Source: Amylostereum areolatum (taxonomy: Eukaryota > Basidiomycota > Agaricomycetes > Russulales > Stereaceae). Taken from it: a stretch of DNA of 64,000 nt. The translations under genes were made by a program, and so were the position numbers. A model generated the notes under the pieces. That model was not told the origin of the DNA. It did not search any database and was given only the letters and a program-made list of their open reading frames with translations. This document shows, in pieces, positions 26,028 through 37,012 of the stretch. The stretch covers positions 310,001-374,000 of the forward strand of contig SAXG01000007.1 in assembly GCA_012932865.1 (NCBI GenBank), read 5' to 3'. Positions within the stretch are counted from its first letter, which is position 1, and every line of letters starts with the position of its first letter.

Positions 26028-29000
26028 TCAACCCGAATCAGGATCAAGTACGCCCAGCAACACCCTAAACTTCTCCACCTTCACACGACCCAAGGCCTTC
26101 GTGAACGCGTCAGCAATCATCTCGTCCGTCGGACAGTAGATCAAAGTGGCATCTCCAGTTTCGACCGTTTGGCGAATGAAGTGGTAGCGGATGTGAATGT
26201 GCTTCGTGAGGGAATGAAATGAACCGTTCTTGGCCATGGAGATTGCGCTCTGGTTGTCCGCAAACAAAGTGGTGGGTTCCTGCTTGAACAGGAGAGGAAA
26301 GAGCTCCGAAATGAGAAAACGGAGCCAGATAAGCTCCTTCGCGGCGTGCGTCATCGCGACGTACTCTGCCTCCGTAGATGAAAGTGTGATAACTTTCTGC
26401 TTCTTCGAGCTCCATGAGACGGCACCGTTCCCGATGAAGAACGCAAATCCCGAAAAGGAATAGCGATGCTTTTGGCTGGAGTAGTCGGAATCTGAGAACC
26501 CGATAAGCTGATTGACGTGCTCTGTTCCACCGAGAACCAGACGAAGGTTGAAGGTGTACTTGAGATATCGAAACACACGTTGAAGTGCCCGCATATGCGT
26601 TGTGTGCGGCTTCTCGAGGAATTGGGAAAGAGTGGTGACTGCGTGGGTGATGTCGGGACGTGAGCCAACAGAGACGTACATGAGTGCGCCGACGCCTTGG
26701 CGATATTTGGCATGCTCGTAAGAGTTCAGGACCTTTGGCGACACTGCATGTGAGCTGTAGCTGAGATCGACACCGGGTTCCATAGGTGTCACAAGTGGAC
26801 TTGCATCCTCTAGTCCCATGCGTCCGAGGATGTCCTTGATATATGCCTGCTGCCCGATCGAGACCGTTCTGCGCTGCAAGTCGCGGGTGATGTGGAATCC
26901 GAGGAGCCAGTTAACTGGTCCAAGGTCCTTGACCTCAAAGTGAGTGTTGAGGTCCGCAAGTAGCGCGTCGACAAGTTCGTCGCGCGGTGCAACAATGGTG
27001 AAGTCATCGGTGGCTGCGGCAACAATGACGTACTCGGTCTTGTCCTCGCTCTGCCAGTAGAACACGGCCTGGTCGGCGTTGCACACACTATACCCAATCT
27101 CGATGAACACAGAGCGCAGGAATTGGTACCATGCGCGCCCTCCCTGCTTGGTGCCATACAGGCCCTTGCGGAGCTTTGCAACGAGGCGGTGGCCTTTGCG
27201 GTCAGAGCCTTGGAGAGCGAAGTCGGGTCGGAAGTCCTCGTACTTCGGTGGAAGCTGCATGTAGATGTCGTCGTAGATGGGTGCATCGAGATAGGCATTC
27301 TTGACGTCGGCCTGGCGAATGACGTCGCCTTGGATAGCGGCAGTAGCGATGATGGTGCGGAGGGATTGAAGTCGGACGACTGGCGCGTACGTCTCATCGA
27401 AGTCGACAAGTTTCCGTTGACCGTTTCCGCCTGCGACAAGCCTCGTCTTGTAGTCGCTGATATCGCCGTGCTCGTCCCGCTTGTACTTGAAGACAAAGTG
27501 GCAGGGTATGACATTGGCGTCGGGGGGTGCCTCGACGATCTCCCACGTCTCGAGTTTCTCGATCTGGGCAATTTCGCGCTCAATCGAGCTCCACCAGAGC
27601 TCATTCTCTCCTGTACGCGATAATGCCTCGCTAAGCGAGCGTGGCTCGCCGCTTTGGCTGACGGCGAGGGCGTAGATAGCGGGAATGTCCGCCTCGTCAA
27701 CACTGAACCCGGCAGGGTCCAGATCCGTCGTGTCCGACTCAAGGACGGCTACTGCTCCGGTGCGTCGTCCTTCCTTGTATGAGCCCAGCGGCGGCGCAGC
27801 GTTGCGCTTTCCACGGCCGTAGTTCTCGTCCGCTGGTATGAGGCCGGCATCTATGCGTGTTCGGCGCTCGGGTGCTGGCTCTGGACCTGGTTCGGGACTG
27901 GAAGTTCGTGTCGGCGGCAGGTCGGTGAGTGGTGACAGCGGAGGTGATTCGTCGTCTTTTGTGAACTGCTTGGCCTCGACAGGCTTCGATGCGGGAGCGG
28001 GAGCGTGCGGAGCGCTATCCTCGATCTCCACGGTCCCTCCCTCGGTCTGCACGGTCTCGGGTTTGACCGCATCGGCATACGAACGGTAGACGTCGCGCTC
28101 GACCGAGATTCGATTCTTCCCGGGCCAGTAGATCCGGTAGCCTTTGGATTCCTTGTCGCGGCCAACAAAACGGGCCTCGACAGCGCGCGGATCGAGCTTC
28201 TTCGCTTTGAGAATCTTGACCCAAACTTTATCACCCCAGGTCATCAGCCCCGAAAGGTCAGGCTTCTTCCCCGTCGCGACCTCGTGTGGGGTCCGCCCGT
28301 CAGGTAGTGCGCGCGTGGGTGTGCGATTGCGCATGTAGCCGGCGTAGCGTTGTGCTTCGGCCCACAGGAACTTGGGTAACCCGGAGGCGGTGAGCATTGC
28401 TCGCGCGTCATTGACGATCGTGAGGTTGAGCCGCTCGGCAGCGCCGTTGGCTTGCGGGGAGTCGTGCGTGGTGAAGTGGTGGATGGTGCCCTGCTTTGCA
28501 GTGTGCGCCTTCATCCGTTTGTTATTGAACTCGCCGCCGCGGTCGCTTCCAAGGATCTTGATCCCCCTCGGGTTGCGGTGCATTTTCAGCCATGCCTCGT
28601 ACTCAATGTACTTGTCGTAGGTGTCCGACTTCTTCGCTACAAATTCGTCCTCGATCTCGTGACTGCTGAGGTCGAGCAGGCGGAGAGCGTACTTGGCACC
28701 ACCGAGCGAGGTAACCTCGGCCGGTCCCCAGATATCGGTGACCACCTTGTCGCCGTACTCCTTGTATTCCTCCCGTGAGGGGCTCTCCTGGGGGAAAGGT
28801 AGGCGGACAGCCTTGGCCTGGGTGCAGATATCGCACGGCTCGGGTTTTGACTCGAGGTTGAGGTCAATCCCGGTGACAGCTCCGTTAACCACCATCTTGC
28901 GAAGAGCATCGTGGTTGATGTGGTTGGCCTTCCGATGCAGCTCGGAGATGGTCATCTTCGTAGATGCGGCGGCCGCGGATTGAGCGGGTACGCGCCGAGT

Positions 29001-30380
29001 TCCATTCGCAACACGGTAGAGTCCGTTTCGGAGCGGAATGCGCCCAATGACGAGCCGTTCAGGTCGAGGCGTGCGGATGGTGCACTTGCCGTCTTCGGTT
29101 GTCGTCGAGAAACCCTTCTCGTCCATGACCGGAATTGAGATCATGGTGTAGACCGCGCCCGGAATGTAGAGCGCGTTGTGGAGGGTGACCAAGGTAGGGC
29201 TCTTGCCGCTTCCCATCGGGAGCTCGAGCTGAACATTGCCTTGCCCGACGACCTTGAGTGAACCGCCTTGAGCAGTGACGACAAAGTCCGATTCGACGTC
29301 GTGATAGGTCACGAACTTCGAACGGTCGGGGCATATGTGGTCGGTCGCGCCGGAGTCCATGATGACGCCGTAATACGGGGTCGACGTTGCGGCCGCAATA
29401 GCGGCAGGGGGGGCGGCGTCGAACGAGACACCAAGCGCGACGCTTTGCTTCGTCTCAGAGGACGATACCGCGTTCGCTTTTTCCTTCTTGCGCTTCCAAG
29501 GTGCTTGGTCTTGCTTCGGACCACCTTTGGAATAGCAGTCGGCAAGGACGTGGCCGTCGCGGTCGCAGTTTGAGCAGTGCTTGCCATTGGCCTTTGACTT
29601 GCCCTTCGCGCGTCCGCCTCGTCGACCCTTCGCTTCCGCGTTGAGGGCCGCGTTGGCCTGCGTTTCGTCCGCATTCTTGTCCGCCATGCGCGAGTCGTAC
29701 GCTTCGTAGACTTGCGCGACGATAAGATCCGGCGTGATGATGCTGCCAGTCACGCGTGCGACGGTGTCGAGCGTCGTGACGGTTGTCCGGAATGAGTCGG
29801 GGAGTGCGGTGCGGATGTCGGACGCAAAAGTAGCGTCGTCGACGGGGGCTCCCATGAGAGCGAGCTGCTCGCGTAGGTTCGTCATTTGCGCGATGATGGG
29901 ACGGGGGTCGGAGTCTTCAGGGACGCGTAACGCGCGCATGCGGCGTGCGACCTCCTTGTGCATGTCGACACCCTTGTTCTCGTGGAGTTTGCTGAGGGTA
30001 GACCATAGGGCGGCGGCGGTAGGCGCGTTCTTGATTTGCGTGAGAGTGGTGGCACTGACTGACTGGTACACCAACTCGCGAACGGCCGCTTCTTCCGCCT
30101 CGTAGTTCTCCCACTCGTCCTGGATGTCGTCGACCGTGCTCTCGTCCAGCGGTGACACGCTCTGACCTCCTCCCGCATAGAACCAGTCCCCGTTCTCGTC
30201 CTGCATGATCTCCTTCGGTTTTCTGGCTGTCCCGTTGACGTGGCGACGGAGCTTCCGTTTTGCGAACGCGTTGAGCATGACATCCTTGTACGTGTTCCAG
30301 TTGGAACCATCGTCTCGGAGCTTCTCAACCTTGAAGCCTTTGTAGTTGTCTGTTGCCATGTCGTACGGTCCAGGGCCCAT
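26028..30380 (-). CDS. Copia gag-pol polyprotein (1,450 codons, intact)
   Basis: A single frame encodes Gag (N-terminal ~260 residues) with a CCHC knuckle (CSNCDRDGHVLADC), then an aspartic protease (GVIMDSGATDHICP). The integrase has a zinc finger (HRKANHINHDAL .. CDICTQAK) and the catalytic D..D..E region (VVTDIWGP, GSDRGGEFNN, SPQANGAAERLN). Reverse transcriptase contains FVFKYKRDEHGDISDYKTRLV, QADVKNAYLDAPIYDDIY and a catalytic ATDD in place of the usual YVDD. RNase H contains GFSDSDYSSQ, SSTEAEYVAMTHAAKELIWL and LFADNQSAISMAKN. No stops or frameshifts. The first ATG lies within 5 bases of the LTR and overlaps the primer site; a second ATG (MATDNYKGF) at 30359 may be the true start. Confidence 0.96.
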   Translation of the reverse strand: MGPGPYDMATDNYKGFKVEKLRDDGSNWNTYKDVMLNAFAKRKLRRHVNGTARKPKEIMQDENGDWFYAGGGQSVSPLDESTVDDIQDEWENYEAEEAAVRELVYQSVSATTLTQIKNAPTAAALWSTLSKLHENKGVDMHKEVARRMRALRVPEDSDPRPIIAQMTNLREQLALMGAPVDDATFASDIRTALPDSFRTTVTTLDTVARVTGSIITPDLIVAQVYEAYDSRMADKNADETQANAALNAEAKGRRGGRAKGKSKANGKHCSNCDRDGHVLADCYSKGGPKQDQAPWKRKKEKANAVSSSETKQSVALGVSFDAAPPAAIAAATSTPYYGVIMDSGATDHICPDRSKFVTYHDVESDFVVTAQGGSLKVVGQGNVQLELPMGSGKSPTLVTLHNALYIPGAVYTMISIPVMDEKGFSTTTEDGKCTIRTPRPERLVIGRIPLRNGLYRVANGTRRVPAQSAAAASTKMTISELHRKANHINHDALRKMVVNGAVTGIDLNLESKPEPCDICTQAKAVRLPFPQESPSREEYKEYGDKVVTDIWGPAEVTSLGGAKYALRLLDLSSHEIEDEFVAKKSDTYDKYIEYEAWLKMHRNPRGIKILGSDRGGEFNNKRMKAHTAKQGTIHHFTTHDSPQANGAAERLNLTIVNDARAMLTASGLPKFLWAEAQRYAGYMRNRTPTRALPDGRTPHEVATGKKPDLSGLMTWGDKVWVKILKAKKLDPRAVEARFVGRDKESKGYRIYWPGKNRISVERDVYRSYADAVKPETVQTEGGTVEIEDSAPHAPAPASKPVEAKQFTKDDESPPLSPLTDLPPTRTSSPEPGPEPAPERRTRIDAGLIPADENYGRGKRNAAPPLGSYKEGRRTGAVAVLESDTTDLDPAGFSVDEADIPAIYALAVSQSGEPRSLSEALSRTGENELWWSSIEREIAQIEKLETWEIVEAPPDANVIPCHFVFKYKRDEHGDISDYKTRLVAGGNGQRKLVDFDETYAPVVRLQSLRTIIATAAIQGDVIRQADVKNAYLDAPIYDDIYMQLPPKYEDFRPDFALQGSDRKGHRLVAKLRKGLYGTKQGGRAWYQFLRSVFIEIGYSVCNADQAVFYWQSEDKTEYVIVAAATDDFTIVAPRDELVDALLADLNTHFEVKDLGPVNWLLGFHITRDLQRRTVSIGQQAYIKDILGRMGLEDASPLVTPMEPGVDLSYSSHAVSPKVLNSYEHAKYRQGVGALMYVSVGSRPDITHAVTTLSQFLEKPHTTHMRALQRVFRYLKYTFNLRLVLGGTEHVNQLIGFSDSDYSSQKHRYSFSGFAFFIGNGAVSWSSKKQKVITLSSTEAEYVAMTHAAKELIWLRFLISELFPLLFKQEPTTLFADNQSAISMAKNGSFHSLTKHIHIRYHFIRQTVETGDATLIYCPTDEMIADAFTKALGRVKVEKFRVLLGVLDPDSG

Positions 30381-30384
30381 AACC
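30370..30384 (-). other. Primer binding site of the retrotransposon
   Basis: GGTTATGGGCCCTGG on the element strand, directly after the 5' LTR. The position is right for tRNA priming. Which tRNA it matches, or whether it is an internal fragment, cannot be settled by eye. Confidence 0.5.
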
Positions 30385-30697
30385 TGTCGAACTGTACGCA
30401 GTAGTAGGAGACCCGAGAACTAAGAACCAAATGAGTGTGTATTCTCCACAGGCAGCAATAGTGCCGGTGGAGTGCATACCTAAGAACCAAATGAGTGTGT
30501 ATCTAAGGTATGTGGTTAGTGACTGTGGTAGTGGGTATAGGAGCGTAGGATAACTCACTCTCCACAGGCAGCAATAGTGCCGGTGGAGAGGAGGAGACGC
30601 GACGACGCGCAAAGAGAACGAGTGCTAACGTAATCTAGTATTATGTAATGTATGTACAGTACGGCAGTCTAAGGTCGAATAGAATCTCATGTCGACA
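30385..30697 (-). repeat. LTR (5' LTR of the element)
   Basis: 313 bp, the same as the left copy with no difference that I can find. As the 5' LTR it should hold the element promoter, which reads leftwards. Confidence 0.96.
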
Positions 30698-30702
30698 GCC
30701 TG
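30698..30702. repeat. Target site duplication (right copy)
   Basis: GCCTG, matching 25666-25670. After it the separase exon continues TCGCATCCTGAAGCCATTG. Confidence 0.92.
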
Positions 30703-33700
30703 TCGCATCCTGAAGCCATTGGTGGCCGCCTCCGGTGCACCACCGAGTCCGACCGCAGTCAGGAAGTCACCCATTGCTCCAAAGAAGGGAAAAGGCCGTG
30801 CAGTGCCCACCCGACCGGCGAAGACGCCTGCTCGTAGGCCACCTCCGAAGACCCCGAGGAAGGCTTCTGCTGCTAAACAACCGCTGGGTACGTATAACCT
30901 CCCGACATCACGCTTTCGTCGTGGCTGACCCTTGGTTCCTATAGAATCTGATTTGATCCAACAACCTCGCGCATCGAGGCCAGAAACCGACGGACACGAC
31001 TTTTACGATTTCAGACATCTTTTTGATTTATTGCGTAGGTGGTACTTTCCATCTGCAATGCGCATTCTCACGCCTTCTCCCAGGGATGAATATTGATCTC
31101 ATGGGATTCCTAGGCCACGTACTGGCCAAAGTACAGCTACTACACATAACACGCTACTTATGTGAACGCCATACACCGCACGCACACGACGGTGAGCTCC
31201 TGGAATCGTGGCGTCAAAATGTAACATGCTGACCGCTCGTTCAGAATATATGGTGTCCTCCATTGACCTCGCTTACGAATATTTAAAATTGGGCAAACTC
31301 AGGAAGGCTGGCAGCATCTTCAATCGTACGCTGGCACTGTTTAGGAGCGGCGTGTCTTCTGATGAGTCGCGCATTTTATTCTTGCTACGACACACGGAAT
31401 CGTTGGCGGTAATGGGTGATGTGCAACAAAGGTTGGTTCCAAGGCATCTCTACCGTGACAGTAGCTGACAGGGTTTCATATGCAGTACCAATATGTATTC
31501 CGAGGCAGCCGCGTTATCGGACACGCTGCTAAATGACGACAAAGATTTGTCTACCACAGACCGTATCCGGTCCCGTGTTGGACGTCTAGAGCGCGCAGCC
31601 CTTGCTGCAAGCGTCTTCGCAGAAGTTCAGCTGACCAAGGTGGGTTACTTTTCGTCGGCAGAAACGCCGCATGTTCTCACCAATCCTGCCAATAATTTTG
31701 GTATACTTAGGATGAACCTACGGCCGCTCTCACTTGTTTACTTCAATCCCTTCGATTATGGAACAGGGCCATATCCACTTTGGCTCGTCTCACCACACCA
31801 CCGGCGAGCATTCCGGAAGAGTCAAACCCATTTCAGACATCTGGAGCAGCTTCTCCCACCAAGGAAAGCATTTCCGTCATACCAGATTCAGGATCCGTAC
31901 GCCCAAAAGCAACGTTCAAAGGGCTGGAATGGCAAGTTTCGATGGGTCTCCTCAGCACCCTGCTCTCGCTCTCTCAACTTTATTTCGCCCGGGGATCCGC
32001 ACGAGAGGCCGAATACTTTGCTCAACAGGCGGAGGAGCTGGCTGAGTCCCTTAACGCACCAGCGATGCTTGGCTGCGCCCTGGCGCGGAAGGGCGAAATC
32101 CAGCTTCATCTTGGTCAGTTGGAGCAGGCATACCAAAGTCTGGCGAAAGCTTCGGAGGCGCTTGACGAGGTCGTGGGGCCGGAGATGGCGGATGTGCAGC
32201 GATTGTTTGCGGATTATCATGCACGGAGCATGAAGGAAGGGGATGCTCAGCAGATGTATGTTGAGGCGGCCGCGTTGTTGGAGGACCTTGGAAAGAGACT
32301 ATCGTCGGTTGATGGGTTGGGACTAAGGTATGTGCATCTCTTGGACAAACTTTACTTGATTCTAACTTTCGTTTGGTAGACGCTCGAGTGTGCCCATGCA
32401 GAACGCGATATACGCGCAGGCTAGTGATATGCTAGCGCCGAAGCTCCTGTCTTCGGTCCTGCGTCGACATAGTGAGTGTTCGTTGACGAAGGGTAGATGA
32501 ACGCTGACATCTGGGGGCTAGTTTGGCTTCTAAGGGACGACCTTGGGGATGAGTATCAGACGCTCCTTAAGAAATTATCCGACCTGCCGCCATCTGCAGA
32601 CATGAAGGTGAGGACTGAGGTGGCTGGCGATTAGTACTATTACATGGCAACTCATTCTCTACTTTCAGGCCGAAGAATACTCTCTGATTGCAAGACTGAC
32701 TCTGCACGATGCCTTTGACCATCTCCGTGAAGATATCTTCCTTGGCAGTGTATCTGACTCTGGTAGGTCTGGCAATTTTGATCACGTACAACCCCGTCTC
32801 ATGGTTGGGTGTAGTAATCACGTTGCCTATGGGCATCTCGGGCGAGAAGACGTCCGCGACTGCCACAAGCCAGGAGATAGGCCGTCTGCTCGGCGAAGCG
32901 GATTCTCTCTTTTGGTCCAATCTTGCAGCCATCGCACGTCGTGGCAAAGTGAACGATGTAAGGGACGCTGCCGTGTCATTGGCATATGTCAGATCCCTGC
33001 AGACGTCGTTGGGAAGGGACAATGCCGATGGTCCCGTCCTTGTTGCGAACCTTCTTGGTGGGTGTTCCCGCGTTGGTTCTAAAGCCTTGAAGTTTACTTT
33101 ATGTTCAGATGCCAGTGTGGCCATAACACTACAGCGAGAGATGCTAGAGGTCATCCAGAACAAGTTCCCAGCTTTCGCGGCGATGGACGACCTTCGCTGG
33201 CCGTCTTCTGACCCTCCCACACTTCATCCTAAACGTCGTCTCCCGGTCACATCACAGGCCGACTCGCCGTTTGGCTCCTCTGATAGTGACGATGAGCCCG
33301 ATGTAGAGGCATCTTCGCTTCGTGAGTACTGGGAGGCCGTTCGAACCAAGTATGCCTCGCAGGTCTTTGGCTCGAGCGATCTCTCTTCTTCTCGAGTGGA
33401 TTCTCTTCCCGAAAACTGGACCGTTATCCACATATGCCTAACCGAGGACAAGAACTCCATGTTCGTCGCACGTCAGCGGGCAGGACAAAGCCCACTCGTA
33501 TTCTGTGTCCCGCTCAAAGAAAGCCGAAGGGAGGGTGAAGGGGAAGAGCATCTTACCGTCCAAGACGCCATCAACGAGATGAAGGAGATTGTACGACTGA
33601 ATGACGAAACAACCAAGCAGGCCGTCCATGTGAAGACGCAGGATAAGGACGCGAGGGCAGCGTGGTGGGCGGAACGGATGGCGCTGGATAACCGCCTTCA

Positions 33701-35019
33701 AGAGCTCCTGGAGAACATCGAGTTCTGCTGGCTAGGCGCATTCAAGGTGGGTTTAACCCTCGCTTACATGCACCGTCGCTCACTCTACGCCTAGACCATT
33801 CTTAGCGAACCAGCCGATGTTCCTTTGGACGTCGTTGCTGACCTTCGCACACGACTGGATAAAGTCTTCAAACGTGGATTAGGTGCTCAAGAAAAGAAGC
33901 TAAAATCAAAGATCCACTTGGACGACGCGCTCCTCAGATGTTTCTCTACCTTGCCTCCCAAGTGTCGCGACGAAGAGCTCGAGGATCTTGTCTACTTCAT
34001 CCTTGACATTTACCAACTCCATGGCACGGCAGTCGCTATATCTGAGGTCGATGTAGATCATGTCGTGGTCGACCTTCGCAACGCTCTCGAGGAGCACAGG
34101 GCGAAGACAAAAGCTCGAGTAGTACCTCAGAAGGATAGTCACACATTCCTGATCCTGGACAAGAACATACAAGGTTTACCCTGGGAATCTATCCCTATCC
34201 TTCGCGGCCGGAGCGTCAGTCGTATCCCAAGCCTTCAATTCCTGATCGACCGCCTTGACATGGTCAAATGGAAGCATCGCAACTCAACACCTGCAACAAA
34301 TGTCAGCTCGCCCATAGACCGCGCGCATATCGACGCTTCGAATGCGTTTTACGTTCTCAATCCTAGCGGCGACCTTACAGCGACCGAGAAACGGTTCTCC
34401 GGATGGTTGAAGAGGATGGATGCTGTGGGCTGGGAAGGTTTAGTCGGCAAGGTACCCAGCGAACAACAGATGGTAGATGCCCTGTCCAGGAAAGACCTAT
34501 TTATGTAAGTACCTTTGGTTGTTTTCCTCGACTAGATACTTACACTATCTTGTAGTTACTTTGGCCACGGCGGGGCGGAACAATATGTGCGGTCCCACAA
34601 AGTTCGACATCTCCCTCAGTGCGCCGCTACAATGCTTTGGGGATGTTCGTCTGGGCTCCTGAAGGAGATGGGCGAGTTCGACCGCATGGGGACTCCGTAT
34701 AGCTACATGCTAGGAGGATGGTGAGCATACTTTTATACCCACCATTCATCACTTGCTCACCTTCGCATATGATGCCGACAGCCCAACATTGGTAGCAAAT
34801 CTCTGGGACGTGACGGACCGGGACATCGACAAGTTCTCCCAAGCTGTATTCGACAAAATGGATCTGACACCAGAGAGCGTACACCGACAGGCACAAAACC
34901 CTCGACGTCGAGGTGGGACGTCCATCGTTGAAGCTGTTGCGCAATCCCGCGACGCCTGCAAATTGAAGTACCTTACGGGGGCATCACCCATAATCTACGG
35001 TATCCCTTTTTACTTGTGA
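30698..35019 (+). CDS. ESP1: Separase (Esp1/Cut1), 3' half with C50 protease domain
   Basis: If the element and one GCCTG are ignored, the split exon reads EACRILKPLVAASGAPP across the junction in frame, followed by a basic proline-rich linker (RPAKTPARRPPPKTPRKAS). Helical repeats follow (SLSQLYFARGSAREAEYFAQ, YQSLAKASEALDEVVG). The C-terminal peptidase C50 domain contains the catalytic histidine in FIYFGHGGAEQY (codon 34566-34568) and the catalytic cysteine in MLWGCSSG (codon 34644-34646). It ends with YLTGASPIIYGIPFYL at 35019. The whole protein would be about 1,900-2,000 residues (estimate), normal for fungal separase. Both catalytic residues are intact. Detached from its own promoter and N-terminus, this half is probably not expressed properly, although transcription from the element has not been excluded. 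Confidence 0.9.
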
Positions 35020-35426
35020 TATTCTATACTTACGAATGTCATGTCGAATGTGAATTATTCGGCTTCGCCTTATATCAGACAATGTTCCGTGCTCTCCCGT
35101 ATATGTTGTTGCAGGTGATCCAATGTCATCCCCCGACCAGACTCCTTCCCGCCGCTTCTTCAAACACCGCCAATCCCCCCTCACCACCTAGTGCTCGAAG
35201 GGTTAGGTGGGAGGACGCTGGCAGTGCTCGAAGCGGCGGAAAGGAATCTGGATGTAACCGAGCCTGAGTTGATGCTTGTAGTCTGACTACACAAGGTTCA
35301 CGTGTTCACGTGTTCACATGTTCAGCGCTTCAAGCTTCAAGTCTTGTTCATCTTCAAAGCCGTCATAAGTAGTCTTGTTACCCAGTAATACTCCTCCCCC
35401 GCCGGTCCGAAAATCTGAAGCTCTCC
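35020..35426. other. Intergenic region between separase and the first APH gene
   Basis: No gene. An alternative separase end, by splicing from ATCTACG at 34999 to an acceptor near 35115, would add about 28 residues but is less like the family C-terminus. The region holds a short GTTCA/TTCAAG repeat cluster, listed separately. Confidence 0.4.
35296..35346. repeat. GTGTTCAC tandem repeat and TTCAAGC repeats
   Basis: GTTCACGTGTTCACGTG is followed by TTCACATGTTCA and by CTTCAAGCTTCAAG. Similar TTCAAG or GTTCAACG runs recur near 43160, 43612, 50605 and 55770, always between genes. Confidence 0.5.
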
Positions 35427-37012
35427 ATGTCTCCCGTGACCTACTTGTTTCACTTTCGATTACCCGGACGTCAAGTGTATCGGGGCATCGAGATCATTAA
35501 CACACCCATATCACCATGGGCCACAAGCCACGCGGAGACGAACAAAACGATGAATGACACCGTCAAAGCGATTTCCGACTCAAGGACGCGTCTGGTCGAT
35601 TTCGGGGCGCTCAAGAATGCGGTGGAAGAGCATATGAAAGAAGGCTGCGTCTCGATGGAGTGGGTTGTAGAGGGTGGTGCCAATCAGGTCTTCCTTCTCG
35701 TCTCGTCTTTTCGGTTTACCTCTTTCTAACTGATGCCTTCAGATATATCTCGTCCAACTGGAAAGTGGACGAAATATTCTTGCGCGACTTTCCTTTTCCT
35801 ACCCCTATGCAGCCAACTTTGGCGAGCAGTTTAAGATCCAGGAAGAATATGACCGCGAGCGGCTGCCAGCCCGTGCGCTCGGAGAGGTACGATAGATGAC
35901 GGCAGAACATCCTGTGATTACTGTCATAACTGATACGGGCTTTAGGTAGCTGCTATCCTCTATGTCAAGCAAAACACGAATGTTCCCGTGGCTGCCATCT
36001 ACGGGTACAATCTCAGCCCTAAGAACCCTGTCGGGACCACGTATATATTACAAGAACGCGTAAGCTACACGGTGGCGATCGTGCTATACCTGGCTTCTAA
36101 CGATCTCCAAAGATAAAAGGCGATGTCCTGTCGCAACGCTGGTTTACCATGAGCTTCGAGCAACGTTCAAGAGCTGTTGCTTCGTTCACAGATCACCTGG
36201 GCCAGATTTTGTCTCTTAGGTTCTCGGCGTTTGGCTCGCTTGTCCTCGAAGACGGGGAAATCGTCGTCGGTCGTCAGATCCCTCACCTGGACACACTATC
36301 CCGCTACTATCCCGTAACGGATTCTGGGCCATGGCCAGCCGATCAGCCTTTGGCATTTCTAGAGGCACGAGCAATCAGAGAATATCTTTGGCTCAACAGT
36401 CATGGCGGCCATCAGCTCTTCACAACTCATCGTAATGAATCATACCCGTCGGAAGACCAAAGCAAGACGCTGCCGGCATTCATCGACTTCTCATACCGTA
36501 TTTTTCGTCTGGTTCAGGATGCCCACACGCTGTACCCCCTTCCCAATCACTTGCACAGGCCGACTCTGATGCATGGTGATCTTCATTTCACCAATGTCTT
36601 GGTCTCCCAGGAGGACCCCGGTGTGGTCTCCGGTATCGTCGACTGGGAACATTCGTCCGTTGTTCCACTTTGGGTGGCTTATAATGTTCCAGAAATGATA
36701 TTGGACACGCCCTACACTCCTGAGGAACGGAAAGCCGATAACGGCAAACTTCGCGCTGTGTTTTGGGAAAGTTTGTCCGCTGCTTGTCCGGACCTCGACT
36801 CCGTAATCCACCCCGGGGACAGCGCCATGGCCTCAAACTTTCAAGCCCTTCGCCTTTTGACGAGGTTCACGACCAGCGGAGTTGCGTTATTTTACTCATG
36901 TGACGGGATGACGCAGATGCTTTCTGATCTGCAACAATATACTCGGGAGAATGGGACGAACGCACAATGGGCGATTGACTACATCGACGAACTCATTGCT
37001 CTCTTTAACTGA
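35427..37012 (+). CDS. APH-like phosphotransferase (kinase-fold), copy 1
   Basis: Four exons (35427-35687, 35743-35886, 35946-36059, 36113-37012) give 472 residues. The fold is the aminoglycoside-phosphotransferase/choline-kinase type. An N-terminal lobe with SMEWVVEGGANQIYLVQL and NTNVPVAAIYGYN precedes the catalytic loop MHGDLHFTNVLV and the metal-binding GIVDWEHSSVVPLW. This family phosphorylates small hydroxyl compounds or acts as a pseudo-kinase; the substrate cannot be told from sequence. Three related copies lie at 45161-50436 with the same exon lengths (144 and 114 for exons 2 and 3), so the family spread by duplication after these introns were in place. No defects. The HxDxxxxN and D of the GIVDW motif are present, so catalysis is plausible. 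Confidence 0.88.

Larger units (their letters stand above)
25671..30697 (-). mobile_element. Complete Ty1/copia LTR retrotransposon inserted in separase
   Basis: A 5,027-bp element with 313-bp LTRs (25671-25983 and 30385-30697) that begin TG and end CA, flanked by GCCTG duplications. It lies antisense to separase. One uninterrupted gag-pol frame fills the interior. Going in element direction, a primer-binding-like sequence (GGTTATGGGCCC) follows the 5' LTR and a purine tract (CTCGAGGGAGGG) precedes the 3' LTR. The order protease, integrase, reverse transcriptase, RNase H is the copia order. Identical LTRs, an intact frame and perfect flanking duplications all point to a very young and potentially active copy. 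It interrupts a coding exon rather than an intron. Confidence 0.97.

Noticed and set aside
26810..27742. 310-codon minus frame inside the retrotransposon
   Set aside because: Alternative frame of the gag-pol gene, Ser/Arg/Thr-rich, with no domain.
25671..30697. Ty3/gypsy assignment of the LTR element
   Set aside because: Integrase lies before reverse transcriptase and RNase H has copia-type SSTEAEY and ADNQSA motifs, so it is copia.
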